64,000 bases of DNA, taken from positions 1,922,001 through 1,986,000 of the forward strand of contig OZ242366.1 of the NCBI GenBank assembly GCA_965208945.1, written 5' to 3'. This document shows, in pieces, positions 7,173 to 14,571 of this stretch. The notes below the pieces were generated by a model. That model was not told where the DNA came from, searched no databases, and saw nothing but the letters and a program-made list of their open reading frames with translations. This DNA is from JAPPLB01 sp965208945. GTDB lineage: Bacteria; Acidobacteriota; Terriglobia; Bryobacterales; UBA6623. Both the position numbers and the translations under genes were made by a program. The number at the start of each line of letters is the position of its first letter. Within the stretch, counting starts at the first letter, position 1.

Positions 7173-8882
7173 ATGCGCAACGTTCTCGCTGTCCTGCTCG
7201 TTCTCCTCTCGGCGTTTCTGCTGTTCTGGCGCCTCGACGGCGTCCCGCTGTGGCGCGACGAGACGACGACCGCCAACTGGGGGCGCTTGATGGCCGAGAG
7301 CGGCGTGTGGATTCCGCGCGTCTTCGACGGCGAGCAACTGATCGTGCAGGCGGCGGACGGTCACGACGTCAACTCCCATTTGTTGCCCGCCATGCAGAGC
7401 TGGCTCCAGTTCTACGTGAGCGCGGTGGGTTTCAAGCTGCTCGGCGTCAGTACCTGGTCGGCCCGGGCGCCCTTCGCCCTGCTCGGCGCGGCGACGTTGT
7501 TCGTTCTGTACCGCGTGGGCGTGGTGCTCTTCGGCGGCGGCGTGCGCCCGCTGATGCTTCCCTCGATCGGTCTCCTGTCGATCTACTTTCTCTACGCCGC
7601 CCGAAGCTCCCGCTATTACGTCCTCATCCTGCTGGCGGCGGCGTTGCTGCTGCTCGAGATGTGCCGATACATGCGCGAACCGGAGCGCGCCGCGTCGCGG
7701 GCCTTCTATCTCCGGCTTGGGCTCTACGGCGCGATGCTCTACCTGTCGAATTACGTGGCCTTCGCGGGAATGTGGCTTTCGCTCGGCGTCTTCGCCTTGA
7801 TCGAGGCCGACCGCAGGTTCCTGCGCGGGTTCGTCAAGCTGTCGGCCGTCCTGGCCGTCTTGTTGGGCATCGAGTTCCGCTTCCTGCATTGGGAGTTCGC
7901 CGGCATGTGGCCGCCGCCGATCGACCGCTCGCTCGACGAGATCTATGCTGCGGCGCTGACGGTTCGCGGCCGGGATTTCTGGCGGGCCGTGCCTCTGGTT
8001 CTGCTGGTTCCGGTCGGCTTCTTTCTGTTCTGCCGGCGGGCGCCCTCTTCGCCGCCGGCCTTGACCGCGCTGCTGGGCGGCGGCTCTCTTCTTGCCCTCT
8101 CGTCGTTCTTCTACTCGGCCTCGGATATTCTGGCTCTGCCCGCCGCGGCCTTCTGGCCGTTCGCCGTCCTTTGCCTGACCGTCCCGCTCGGTTTCATCTG
8201 GGCCTGGCGGAAGCTGCCCTCACGGGGAGTCTGGAGCCGCGCCGCCCTGCTGGCGGGGTTGGTCCTGTTCCTGTCGCCCTTGTTCGCGGTGGCCGTCGGA
8301 AAGAACAGAGCGAATACGCGGCACTACTATCAGACCGTCCCGGCCGCGGTATTGCTCTGCGCCCTGGCGGCCGCGCAGACCCAGCGCGCCGCCGGCAAAC
8401 GGGCCGCCGCCGCGCTCTTGGCGGGGGTCGTCGTCTGGCCCAACCTCAACTGGAACCGCTCCGGCGGCGAGCAGATGCTGGAACGCCAACTGACCCGCGA
8501 TGCCTCCTATACCCAGCCCCTGATCGACTACCTCCAGGCCAACCTCGCCCCCGGCGACAAGGTCGCCTTTTTCCGCAACGTCAAGGGCATGGCCGTCTAT
8601 TTCTATATCCCCGAAATGCATTGGGTCGCCCTGCTCGACAGCGAAGTGCCCCACAATCGGCAGTTCCGCGGACGCATACCCGACGACCAGTTCGACGATT
8701 ATCCCGGCGTGGATTGGTATGTGTTCTGGAACCCGCGCGGAGGACACCCCCGCGGCCTCGATGATCGCTTCGAGAAAGTCTGGGAATACTCCTATCCGCT
8801 TCATGGTGTCCCCTGGTGGGACCGCGGAAGCAAGCCGCGCACGAGAACCTACCAGGTCTACCGCAGGAAAGCCGGAATCTGA
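7173..8882 (+). CDS. GT39-type integral membrane glycosyltransferase (GT-C fold)
   Basis: About 570 residues starting at ATG 7173; TTG 7170 is the only alternative. The first transmembrane helix (VLAVLLVLLSAFLLFW) is followed by the extracytoplasmic loop motif LWRDETTT, whose acidic pair is the catalytic signature of GT39/ArnT-like GT-C enzymes that transfer a sugar from a polyprenyl-phosphate donor. Roughly ten or more hydrophobic helices follow, with the aromatic-rich SSRYYVLILLAAALLLLE typical of this family. A soluble C-terminal part from about residue 420 ends KPRTRTYQVYRRKAGI. The neighbouring convergent pair encodes a GT2 polyprenyl-phosphate sugar synthase-like enzyme and a flippase-like protein, which would make and move the donor. 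Acceptor unknown. Confidence 0.8.
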   Translation: MRNVLAVLLVLLSAFLLFWRLDGVPLWRDETTTANWGRLMAESGVWIPRVFDGEQLIVQAADGHDVNSHLLPAMQSWLQFYVSAVGFKLLGVSTWSARAPFALLGAATLFVLYRVGVVLFGGGVRPLMLPSIGLLSIYFLYAARSSRYYVLILLAAALLLLEMCRYMREPERAASRAFYLRLGLYGAMLYLSNYVAFAGMWLSLGVFALIEADRRFLRGFVKLSAVLAVLLGIEFRFLHWEFAGMWPPPIDRSLDEIYAAALTVRGRDFWRAVPLVLLVPVGFFLFCRRAPSSPPALTALLGGGSLLALSSFFYSASDILALPAAAFWPFAVLCLTVPLGFIWAWRKLPSRGVWSRAALLAGLVLFLSPLFAVAVGKNRANTRHYYQTVPAAVLLCALAAAQTQRAAGKRAAAALLAGVVVWPNLNWNRSGGEQMLERQLTRDASYTQPLIDYLQANLAPGDKVAFFRNVKGMAVYFYIPEMHWVALLDSEVPHNRQFRGRIPDDQFDDYPGVDWYVFWNPRGGHPRGLDDRFEKVWEYSYPLHGVPWWDRGSKPRTRTYQVYRRKAGI

Positions 8883-8930
8883 AGTTCACTCCGGCCGCCG
8901 CCAGCCGGCATGTCTCGCCCCGTGGCTGGT

Positions 8931-9121
8931 CACGAAACACGGGGTTTCGTGTTCCCCACCCGTCCGGCGTTTCCTGGTTGAGCCACCCCAAGCCCGTCCA
9001 ACGGGCTTTTCACGAAACACGAATCACGAGGCACGGCTTTTCATGCCGCCTTGGGGCAACGGCCCTACCGCACGCCTGGTTTTGGGGTCACGAAACACGA
9101 GACACGAAACACGAGACACGG
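8931..9121 (+). repeat. Three heptamer arrays at the 3' ends of two convergent genes
   Basis: CACGAAAC (8931-8938) and its inverse GTTTCGTG (8944-8951) form a small hairpin, the only inverted heptamer in the window. Ordinary arrays follow at 9011-9036 and 9089-9121, the latter alternating AA, GA, AA, GA. A GAGCCACCCCAAGCCCGTCC lead-in precedes the middle array. A degraded left arm (GGCATGTCTCGCCCCGTGG) sits just upstream. The last array overlaps the 3' end of the minus-strand gene ending at 9088. Confidence 0.85.
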
Positions 9122-10023
9122 CTTTTTCCCCGCCCCAAAAACCACAGGCCGCCGAAGGTCCAGGCCAGCTCGGTCAGCGTCAGCCACAGCCGCAGGCCGA
9201 TGGCGACGGTCATGGCGGTGCCGATGCCGATGCGCTGTCCCACGAGCAGGCCGAACATGCCGTCGCGAATGCCCATCCCGGCGGGCGCGATCATCGAGAT
9301 CATGCCCACCACCCAGGAAAGCGCGTAGTCGCTCGCGAGCTGCGGAATCATTCCCCACGGCGTCGCGAGCACTCCGCGGACGAAGAGCGCGACCGCGGTC
9401 CCGAAGATCAGCCAGCTCAGCAGCAGGAACGCCCAGATGCCCGCCATCGTCAGCCAGCGGATCTTCAGCGGTTCATAGTCCTGCTTGAGCCGCCGGGAGA
9501 GGCGTTTCGCCCAGAAGTTCAGAACCCCGGGGTGGATCGCAACGAAGGCCGCGATCGGAATGATCCACAACATGATCAGGTGATAGCGGTTCAGCGACGG
9601 CAGCGTTTCCGACAGGAACCACAGGGCGGGAATCAGCGACGCCAGAAACAGAATGACCGTTTCCACCAGCGTGGTGGCGATGGTCGCATGAGTGGGCACG
9701 CCGTAGCGGCCGGCCAAGTAGATGCGGCTGACGTACTGCCAGATCGTGCCGGGCACATAGCGGCTCAACTCGGCTTTTCGCACGACTTGGAATGCCTGAT
9801 GGAAAGTGAGCTTGTGGCCGAAGTGGTCCAGGACGAATCCCCACACGCGGGGCCGCAGCACGAACCACCAGCCGGTCAGCAGGAACGAAGCGGAAAGCTC
9901 GATTGGTCGGAAACTCCAGGCCGCATTCCGCACCTCCTGCCAGTTCTGATAGATGACCCTTCCGATGAAGAACGCGATGACCACCGGAACGAGATACTTC
10001 AGGACCTGAACGGCGCGTTGCAA
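9088..10023 (-). CDS. Flippase-like membrane protein (LPG synthase transmembrane / UPF0104 family)
   Basis: About 311 residues with seven or eight hydrophobic helices, beginning RAVQVLKYLVPVVIAFFIGR. Family hallmarks seen are the re-entrant segment YVPGTIWQYVSRIYLAGRYGV and the C-terminal MISMIAPAGMGIRDGMFGLL, which match the lysylphosphatidylglycerol-synthase transmembrane domain family, often paired with GT2 enzymes and thought to move lipid-linked sugars or phospholipids. The last 14 residues (RGKSRVSCFVSRVS) are translated heptamer repeat, and the stop is within the array: the native C terminus has been replaced. It is 48 bases downstream of the GT2 gene, on the same strand, so probably one operon. 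Confidence 0.75.
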   Translation of the reverse strand: MQRAVQVLKYLVPVVIAFFIGRVIYQNWQEVRNAAWSFRPIELSASFLLTGWWFVLRPRVWGFVLDHFGHKLTFHQAFQVVRKAELSRYVPGTIWQYVSRIYLAGRYGVPTHATIATTLVETVILFLASLIPALWFLSETLPSLNRYHLIMLWIIPIAAFVAIHPGVLNFWAKRLSRRLKQDYEPLKIRWLTMAGIWAFLLLSWLIFGTAVALFVRGVLATPWGMIPQLASDYALSWVVGMISMIAPAGMGIRDGMFGLLVGQRIGIGTAMTVAIGLRLWLTLTELAWTFGGLWFLGRGKSRVSCFVSRVS

Positions 10024-10071
10024 GCGGGAATCTCGTGCTCTTTTCGTCGCTGTCAGGCGGATGCCTCGGAC

Positions 10072-10989
10072 TCAGTCGAGCCTCTCCTGGATCGCATATC
10101 TGGGAAGCTCCGGGTCCGGCGCTTCCGTGGCCGCGACACGCTCCGCCGCCCGGCCCGCGGCCCTGAAGACGCCCCTCGCCAGAATGAGGACCGCGCCCGC
10201 AGCGACGAGCGGCGGCGTCCCGGCGCCCTGTGCGATCAACCCCCCGAGCAAGAGAAGCGCCAGCGCCAGGAAAGCGAGATCCACCCCGGCGAACCCCTGC
10301 GCCGGCCGCTTCAGCAACCGGATCGCCAGCACGACCGTTATCAGGTCGAACAGGCCCCTGAACATCCGTTCGATGCCGTACTTGGAACGGCCGTGGCGGC
10401 GCGGATGGTGGGTGACCTCGATCTCGGTGACCCGGAAGCCTCGGGCGGCCACCAGAACGGGAATGAAGCGGTGCAGTTCACCGTGGATGCGCAGCGAGCG
10501 CGCCGCTTCGCCCCGCATGGCTTTGAATCCGCAATTGATGTCGTGGAGCCGCAGACCCGTGGAGAGCCGCGCGGCGAAGTTGAACAGCCGCGACGAGATT
10601 ACTTTGATCAGGGGATCGCGGCGGTGCTTCTTCCAGCCCGTGACCAGATCGTAACCCTCGCTGAGCTTGGCGACGAAACGGGGGATCTCGGCAGGGTCGT
10701 CCTGCAGATCGCCGTCCAGCGTTACGATCGTTTCTCCGCGCGCCGCGCGGAACCCGGCCATCAAAGCGGGCGTCTTCCCGGAGTGCCTGCGAAAGCGCAA
10801 CAGTCGGACCCGGTCCGGCTGGTGGAGTTCCACTAACCGTTTCCAGGTGTCGTCGGTGCTGCCGTCGTCGATGAAGATGAGCTCGTACTCATCCTGGACG
10901 ACTCCGGCGATCCTTGCGGCCAGTTCATGGACCGTATCCTGCTCATCCCGCACAGGGACCACGATCGACAATCGGGGAGCGGCGGGCAT
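10072..10989 (-). CDS. GT2 family glycosyltransferase, DPM1/polyprenyl-phosphate sugar synthase type
   Basis: 305 residues. The N-terminal GT-A domain shows LSIVVPVRDEQDTV, the nucleotide-binding FIDDGSTDDTW, and the metal-binding DxD in VTLDGDLQDDPAEI; later TGWKKHRRDP and HHPRRHGRSKYG are the basic motifs of dolichol/undecaprenyl-phosphate sugar synthases. Two C-terminal hydrophobic helices (about residues 235-275) anchor it to the membrane. It likely charges undecaprenyl phosphate with a single sugar at the cytoplasmic face. Context supports this: a flippase-like gene follows in the same direction and a GT39 acceptor transferase lies opposite. Length and motifs are complete. Confidence 0.85.
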   Translation of the reverse strand: MPAAPRLSIVVPVRDEQDTVHELAARIAGVVQDEYELIFIDDGSTDDTWKRLVELHQPDRVRLLRFRRHSGKTPALMAGFRAARGETIVTLDGDLQDDPAEIPRFVAKLSEGYDLVTGWKKHRRDPLIKVISSRLFNFAARLSTGLRLHDINCGFKAMRGEAARSLRIHGELHRFIPVLVAARGFRVTEIEVTHHPRRHGRSKYGIERMFRGLFDLITVVLAIRLLKRPAQGFAGVDLAFLALALLLLGGLIAQGAGTPPLVAAGAVLILARGVFRAAGRAAERVAATEAPDPELPRYAIQERLD

Positions 10990-11108
10990 CGGGACAGCCG
11001 ATCATAACAAACCTCCTGTGAGTTCCGTCCCGGGCGAACACCGGCGTCAACCACCCGGAACGAAAGCTTGACGGTAACCGAATGGGGTGCTTCCCGCGTC
11101 CAATGAGG

Positions 11109-11276
11109 TAGCCTGCATGTCTCACCACGTGGCGAGGCGAAGTGCGTGAGAGGGCTGTCAGTACGAGGCGCGAGCAACATGGCCTTTTTGGTTTTTCACG
11201 AATCACGAGTCACGAAACACGAATCACGGCCTTTTCTCGCGTGCTTCGGCCGTCGGGTGGTGAGAAATGCAGGCTA
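11109..11276 (+). repeat. Hybrid element: 183-bp-type arms with a heptamer-array centre
   Basis: Left arm TAGCCTGCATGTCTCACC through GGGCTGTCAGTACGAGGCGCG is that of the full-length family; the right arm CGTGCTTCGG to GGTGAGAAATGCAGGCTA is too. Between them the usual two inner hairpins are replaced by AGCAACATGGCC, a T-run, the array at 11197-11229 and a T-run. A new stem CGCGAG/CTCGCG joins the arms to the array. This proves the heptamer arrays and the 183-bp element are alternative modules of one family. Confidence 0.9.
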
Positions 11277-11380
11277 GTTCGCTGCGGAGGGCGATGTTAC
11301 AATGGGTCCGGCGGTAACGTTGGCGGCCCCCGCCCTGAACCGCTTGTTCGCTGGAAAATATCCACCTCGGGGGAAAGCTC

Positions 11381-12310
11381 ATGCCTACGAATGAATATGA
11401 TGCCGGAGCAGCGTCCGGCGGCCGTCCGGCAACGCCGCCGATCATGATCGGCCTGCTCGTGGTGGTGGCCTGCCTGATGGGAACCACGCTGTACCTGTTT
11501 CTCGAATTGAAGGACACCCAGGCGCGGCTCGAACCGCACGTCGCCATGCTTCAGGTCCATGAAGAGAAGCTGGCGCAACTGGAGGGCTCGGTCACCCGCA
11601 CCTCGAGGGAGATTACCTCGAGCGTCAAGAAGGTCGAGGGAATGGTGGACTCCGCTGAAAAGGAACTCTCCGCCAAGACCAGCCAGGTCGAGAAGCGCGC
11701 GATGGGGCGCGCCGCCAGGCTCTCGGAGGCCATCGAAGAGACCCAGGCCCAGCAGCAGGCCCGCTTCAACGAGGTGGGCGGCAGCATTCAGGAATTGCGC
11801 TCCACGACGCAGCAGACCGGCAACCGGCTCGGCTCGCTCACGGGCAAGGTGGGGACCGTCGAAGAGAAGGTCGACGAGACGCGGCAGGAGCTGGAGCGGA
11901 CGATCGCCGATCTGAAGACGGTTCGCGGCGACCTCGGCGTGCAGAGCGGCCTGATCGCGACGAACGCCGATGAGCTCACGGCGCTGCGTGAGTTGGGCGA
12001 GCGCAACTACTTCGAGTTCGATATCACGAAAGCGAAGCAGGCCTCGCGGGTCGGCCCGGTCACCATTCGGCTCCGCAGAGCCGACACCAAGCGCAATCGC
12101 TTCAACATCGACCTCTGGGCCGACGATAAGCGGATCGAAAAGAAGAACAAGACGCTGCTCGAACCCGTCCAGTTCTATGTCATCGGGTCGCGCCAACCTT
12201 GCGAGCTGGTCGTCAACCGCATCTCCAAAGACCGCATCGTCGGCTATCTGGCGACCCCCAAGGTCCAGCAACCCCGGCGTGCGGCGGCGAACACTTCCGG
12301 CAGCGAATAA
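11381..12310 (+). CDS. Single-pass membrane coiled-coil protein, function unknown
   Basis: 309 residues starting at ATG 11381. A short cytoplasmic N terminus, then one transmembrane helix (IMIGLLVVVACLMGTTLYLFL, residues about 21-41), then a long heptad-rich region (about 45-205: KLAQLEGSVTRTSREITSSVKK, VEEKVDETRQELERTIADLK) that should form a coiled coil in the periplasm. The C-terminal 100 residues form a beta-rich domain (YFEFDITKAKQASRVGPVTIRLRRAD and FYVIGSRQPCELVVNRISKDRIVGYL). Similar anchored coiled-coil proteins of unknown function are common in Acidobacteriota. A GC-rich hairpin follows the stop. No partner gene is evident; it appears monocistronic. Confidence 0.7.
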   Translation: MPTNEYDAGAASGGRPATPPIMIGLLVVVACLMGTTLYLFLELKDTQARLEPHVAMLQVHEEKLAQLEGSVTRTSREITSSVKKVEGMVDSAEKELSAKTSQVEKRAMGRAARLSEAIEETQAQQQARFNEVGGSIQELRSTTQQTGNRLGSLTGKVGTVEEKVDETRQELERTIADLKTVRGDLGVQSGLIATNADELTALRELGERNYFEFDITKAKQASRVGPVTIRLRRADTKRNRFNIDLWADDKRIEKKNKTLLEPVQFYVIGSRQPCELVVNRISKDRIVGYLATPKVQQPRRAAANTSGSE

Positions 12311-12339
12311 TCCGGTCCGGTTCCAGGAGTTCGAAGAAT

Positions 12340-12358
12340 CCGGCCCCTCTGGGGCCGG
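12340..12358. terminator. Hairpin between convergent genes
   Basis: CCGGCCCC, loop TCT, GGGGCCGG gives a perfect eight-base-pair stem 30 bases after the coiled-coil gene and 15 bases before the end of the convergent VWFA gene. It lacks a proper T-run on either strand (CTCTCTCATT follows), so termination is plausible but not certain. Confidence 0.55.
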
Positions 12359-12372
12359 CTCTCTCATTCAAC

Positions 12373-13182
12373 TCATTCAAGAGGCAGGCTTGATGCGCGG
12401 AGTTTTTGCTTCGACTTCCCCAACCCCTCGATGGTCACCTGGATGCGGTCGCCCAGGGTGTACACGCCGCTGACCTCCAGTTCGTAGTACCCCCGCAAGA
12501 CCGAGTAGACGAGGCGGCTCAGCGCGGTGGGCTGAAGTTTCAGCTTCCGCGCGGCGTACGGAGCTCCCCCGGAGTAGTCCGACAAGCGCCGGAACATCCC
12601 GCGCTCGACGCCCACCACGTAGACCGGAAAGATCGAGACGCCGCGGCTGCGGGCCAACCGCAGGACTTCTCCCTCGTTGACTCGGCTGTATCCTTCGACT
12701 CCCGCCGACAGCAGGACGATCACGCGCCGCCCTACGTTCGAGGTGAATCCGCCGTCGATCGCGGCGTACAGCGCGTCGAGGACTCGCGGGTTGTTGCCGT
12801 ACTGCACTCGCTCCAATGCTTGGTGAAGCAGCGATTTGCTCGAAGTGAAGTCCTGGATCAGATCGGCGGAGTCGTGGTACGAGACGATCGCCATCTGCTC
12901 TTTCTCGCCAAGCTCGTTGATGAACGAGCCGGCCAGCGGCCGGACCATCGGCCCGGCAAGACTGGTGTCGATCAACAGCATGATGTCGATCGTCGTGCTC
13001 TTGAACTCGGCGTCATCGACACGCAGCCGCGTCTTGTCGTCCATGATGTGGAAGTTCCGCGCTTCCAGACCGCGAATCGGCTCGCCGGTCTTCTGATCGA
13101 CGACCGTCACAATCAGCTTGGACTCCTGCGCGAAGGAAGCCGGGGCGAACAGCAGGCAGCTTGCCGCCAGCAGCGTCTTCAT
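12373..13182 (-). CDS. Secreted VWFA-domain protein
   Basis: Start ATG 13182 gives the signal peptide MKTLLAASCLLFAPASFAQ; a GTG two codons upstream is also possible. After it, a short Ig-like stretch (LIVTVVDQKTGEPIRGLEARNF) leads to a von Willebrand A domain: strand TTIDIMLLIDTS, then the helix with QMAIVSYHDSADLIQDF, and RRVIVLLSAGVEGYS. This is the layout of the 'VWFA-related' proteins very common in Acidobacteriota. The metal-ion motif reads DTSLA instead of DxSxS, so metal binding may be altered. The gene follows the upstream secreted protein by 12 bases and is presumably co-transcribed. Role unknown. Confidence 0.75.
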   Translation of the reverse strand: MKTLLAASCLLFAPASFAQESKLIVTVVDQKTGEPIRGLEARNFHIMDDKTRLRVDDAEFKSTTIDIMLLIDTSLAGPMVRPLAGSFINELGEKEQMAIVSYHDSADLIQDFTSSKSLLHQALERVQYGNNPRVLDALYAAIDGGFTSNVGRRVIVLLSAGVEGYSRVNEGEVLRLARSRGVSIFPVYVVGVERGMFRRLSDYSGGAPYAARKLKLQPTALSRLVYSVLRGYYELEVSGVYTLGDRIQVTIEGLGKSKQKLRASSLPLE

Positions 13183-13194
13183 CGTCACGGCTTC

Positions 13195-14430
13195 TCACCA
13201 CTCCCTGCTGCTGTCGAGCACGATCGAGCGGCCCGTCCGTCGCTCGGTGATGACGATCTTGCCGGCTTTCGTCTCGACATCTTGCACCCCTTCGTAGCCG
13301 TCGGGTATCTCAGCGAGAAAGACCACGTAGCGGACCGTCGCCTTTTCGCGGCCGTCGATCCAGCGATACAACGGCACGCCGTAGAGCTTGCCTTTGCTGA
13401 CGACGTTCTCCATCGGCCCGCCAAAGGGCGTCGTACCGAACTCCATGCCGCGGGCGACGACCTGGTGGTTCCAAGGCAAACCGCCGTTGCCTTTGTTCTC
13501 CTGCCAGTCGCCAAGCCACGGAAAGTCCTTCGTGTGCCACAGGTATCCGATCAGCACGTTGTAGTCCTTGTGGAACATCGTGAAGTAGTTGCGCTCGCGA
13601 TCCGGGTCCATCAACATCGCGTAGTAGATACCGGATTTCGGCCGGTCCTGCATCTCGCGCAGACTGACTCGGCGTCCTTCCGGCGACGTCCCCCAAGGCC
13701 AGTCGATCGAGCCCCTGGCCAGCATGCGGTTCGGACTTGTCGGACTACGCACTTCGCCCCTCGTCGCCGATGCGTCGAGCACGTTCTTGCCGGGCTCGAC
13801 GAACGGCGGTCCGAACGTCGCGTGCTGCACCCAATGAGCCGGACGGCCGAACGCAAGCAGGTTTTCGACCCACTCCTCGACGTACATCACGGTCTCTCCA
13901 TCGATCAGGGTCAGCGTCCGTCCCACGTTGTACTGGGTCCTGGGCAGGTAGGCGGAGTAGACGAGCTGGACCGCATCCGCGCTCGTGATCGCCGCGTCCT
14001 TCTTCCACTCGACGACCAACGCTTCGCCATGATTGCCGAGGCCGCTTTGCGCTTCCTTTTCGGAAGGCCCGCCGAACGTCGGGAAGTTCAGCAGATGTCC
14101 CATGTACCCGGATTGCAGCCAGCGGTTCGTCCCGCCGCCATAGATCTTGTCGTGCTTGGCGCCGTCGTACTCCCACGGCTCGATCGTGGGGAAGTGCGGG
14201 ATGCGCATCGGGTTGACGCTCTTTTTCGGATCGTCGGACTTGAGCCGGATCTCGGCCCAATGTCCGGCCCCGCGAAGCGCGCTCACCCGTACTTGATCCG
14301 TCTCCAGCACGTAGGCGTGACGCCCGTGGAAGGTCTCTTCCTGGAAGGAGGGTTCCGCTCCCGCAGCCGGGCAGACCGCCAAGGCTACTGCCGCGGCCAG
14401 TGTCAGCAAGCAGGTCAGCTCGTTTCGCAT
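13195..14430 (-). CDS. Secreted mutarotase-like protein, function unknown
   Basis: ATG 14430 gives a clean signal peptide (MRNELTCLLTLAAAVALAV, cleaved near AGA); an upstream in-frame start at 14463 would add 11 charged residues. The mature part, about 390 residues, has the feel of a galactose-mutarotase/aldose-1-epimerase beta-sandwich: GAGHWAEIRLKSDDPKKSVNPMRIPH near the N terminus, GRTLTLIDGETVMYVEEWVEN in the middle and HWVQHATFGPPFVEP with a histidine. Conserved Trp and His are many, but I cannot point to a catalytic pair. It precedes the VWFA gene and may be carbohydrate-related, given the sugar-acid dehydratase next door. Confidence 0.6.
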   Translation of the reverse strand: MRNELTCLLTLAAAVALAVCPAAGAEPSFQEETFHGRHAYVLETDQVRVSALRGAGHWAEIRLKSDDPKKSVNPMRIPHFPTIEPWEYDGAKHDKIYGGGTNRWLQSGYMGHLLNFPTFGGPSEKEAQSGLGNHGEALVVEWKKDAAITSADAVQLVYSAYLPRTQYNVGRTLTLIDGETVMYVEEWVENLLAFGRPAHWVQHATFGPPFVEPGKNVLDASATRGEVRSPTSPNRMLARGSIDWPWGTSPEGRRVSLREMQDRPKSGIYYAMLMDPDRERNYFTMFHKDYNVLIGYLWHTKDFPWLGDWQENKGNGGLPWNHQVVARGMEFGTTPFGGPMENVVSKGKLYGVPLYRWIDGREKATVRYVVFLAEIPDGYEGVQDVETKAGKIVITERRTGRSIVLDSSREW

Positions 14431-14540
14431 GCGGGGAATGATATCAGATCGGCCTGGGCGCATTCTTGATTCCGCCCGCTTACCCGCCGAACATCGGCCT
14501 TCCCCTCCGAAGAGGGGCCGGTCGAGCCGAGACGGCCGGC

Positions 14541-14571
14541 CTCTCCGTCCGCTGATGAGACATGCAGGCTA
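14541..14571 (+). repeat. Right-end remnant of the element at a stop codon
   Basis: CCGCTGATGAGACATGCAGGCTA matches the element's right terminus. On the minus strand its TAGCCTGC provides the TAG stop of the IlvD-family gene (14569-14571). Confidence 0.75.

Noticed and set aside
8719..10836. 705-codon plus-strand open frame
   Set aside because: It is antisense to the flippase-like and GT2 genes, both of which have clear family motifs.
12406..14469. 687-codon plus-strand open frame
   Set aside because: It is antisense to the VWFA and mutarotase-like genes, each with a signal peptide and recognisable domains.
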